Shown: one piece after another, positions 5,340 to 5,504 of the stretch | How the letters are laid out: every line of letters starts with the position of its first letter | Position numbering within the stretch: position 1 is the first letter of the stretch | Assembly: GCA_023252015.1 (NCBI GenBank) | Contig: JAHEXS010000084.1 | Location: 1-5,504 of the forward strand | DNA: 5,504 bases | Direction of reading: 5' to 3' | Source: Candidatus Nitrosotenuis sp. | Lineage (GTDB): Archaea; Thermoproteota; Nitrososphaeria; Nitrososphaerales; Nitrosopumilaceae | The notes under the pieces: model-generated | What the model was told of the DNA's origin: nothing | Seen by the model: only the letters and a program-made list of their open reading frames with translations | Database searches by the model: none | Program-made: the position numbers and the translations under genes

Positions 5340-5504
5340 ATGATTACAATTATCGGTTCTGGCAAAGTGGGTGGAGACGCAGCGCTGTTTTCTGCTCTAA
5401 AAAAGCTAGACGATGAGATTTTGTTACTTGATGTTGTAAAAGGCTTGCCACAAGGTGAGGCAATGGACCTAAACCACATGTTATCAGAACAAGGAATTGA
5501 TGTA
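5340..5504 (+). CDS. Malate/lactate dehydrogenase family protein, N-terminal 55 residues (3' truncated by window edge)
   Basis: The visible part is the start of an NAD-dependent 2-hydroxyacid dehydrogenase, which interconverts malate and oxaloacetate (or lactate and pyruvate) in the cytoplasm. It opens directly with beta strand 1 and the nucleotide loop GSGKVG (6-11). The second strand then ends at D31 in ILLLDVV, an acidic residue that usually selects NAD over NADP. PQGEAMDLNH (37-46) is the conserved helix of LDH-like malate dehydrogenases. The start ATG is fixed by the Rossmann strand beginning at residue 2 and by the TATA-like box. Malate dehydrogenase is the more likely activity in an autotrophic archaeon, but the substrate-determining loop (around residue 80-100) lies beyond the window. 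It is transcribed divergently from the larC operon, with a 193-bp gap. Confidence 0.9.
   Translation, partial: MITIIGSGKVGGDAALFSALKKLDDEILLLDVVKGLPQGEAMDLNHMLSEQGIDV

Noticed and set aside
1..5504. CRISPR array, tRNA or rRNA genes.
   Set aside because: No spaced short repeats and no cloverleaf or rRNA-like sequence were seen; nearly all bases are covered by coding regions.

Overview
The window looks like ammonia-oxidising archaeal (Thaumarchaeota/Nitrososphaerota, Nitrosopumilales-like) DNA. This rests on three things. Several secreted proteins end in the PEFG-CTERM sorting signal known from that group. Promoters are archaeal TATA boxes about 26 bases upstream of start codons, which implies leaderless transcripts. 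Gene ends carry T-tract terminators instead of bacterial hairpins. GC looks to be roughly 40% by eye. The genus cannot be fixed from the sequence.

Left part (1-1975, + strand): a tandem family of surface or secreted proteins. It holds the last 36 codons of one PEFG-CTERM protein, a complete 305-residue one (177-1094) and a diverged 268-residue paralogue (1169-1975). The complete proteins have a signal peptide, a CxxC just inside the mature N-terminus, beta-rich domains, and a C-terminal tail of PEFG, one hydrophobic segment and basic residues. The first two tails, with their stop codons and T-tract terminators, are a perfect 110-bp direct repeat with sharp edges, which points to recent duplication or gene conversion.

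Middle (5146 down to 1972, - strand): a translationally coupled three-gene operon in the order larC, larE, cysteine desulfurase, with each junction overlapping by 4 bases. LarE and LarC are the sulfur-inserting and nickel-inserting enzymes that make the nickel-pincer nucleotide (NPN) cofactor of lactate racemase-type enzymes. The LarE here has CxxC plus a third cysteine, the pattern of the iron-sulfur-cluster type rather than the self-sacrificing type. The co-transcribed cysteine desulfurase is a natural sulfur donor. larB (first pathway step) and larA (the racemase) are not in the window, so the enzyme that uses the cofactor is unknown.

Right end (5147-5504): a 193-bp divergent spacer with a TATA box for each side and a possible 51-codon small ORF. 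It is followed by the first 55 codons of a malate/lactate dehydrogenase-family gene on the + strand. A 2-hydroxyacid dehydrogenase beside NPN genes is suggestive, because known NPN enzymes act on 2-hydroxyacids, but the link is only inference.
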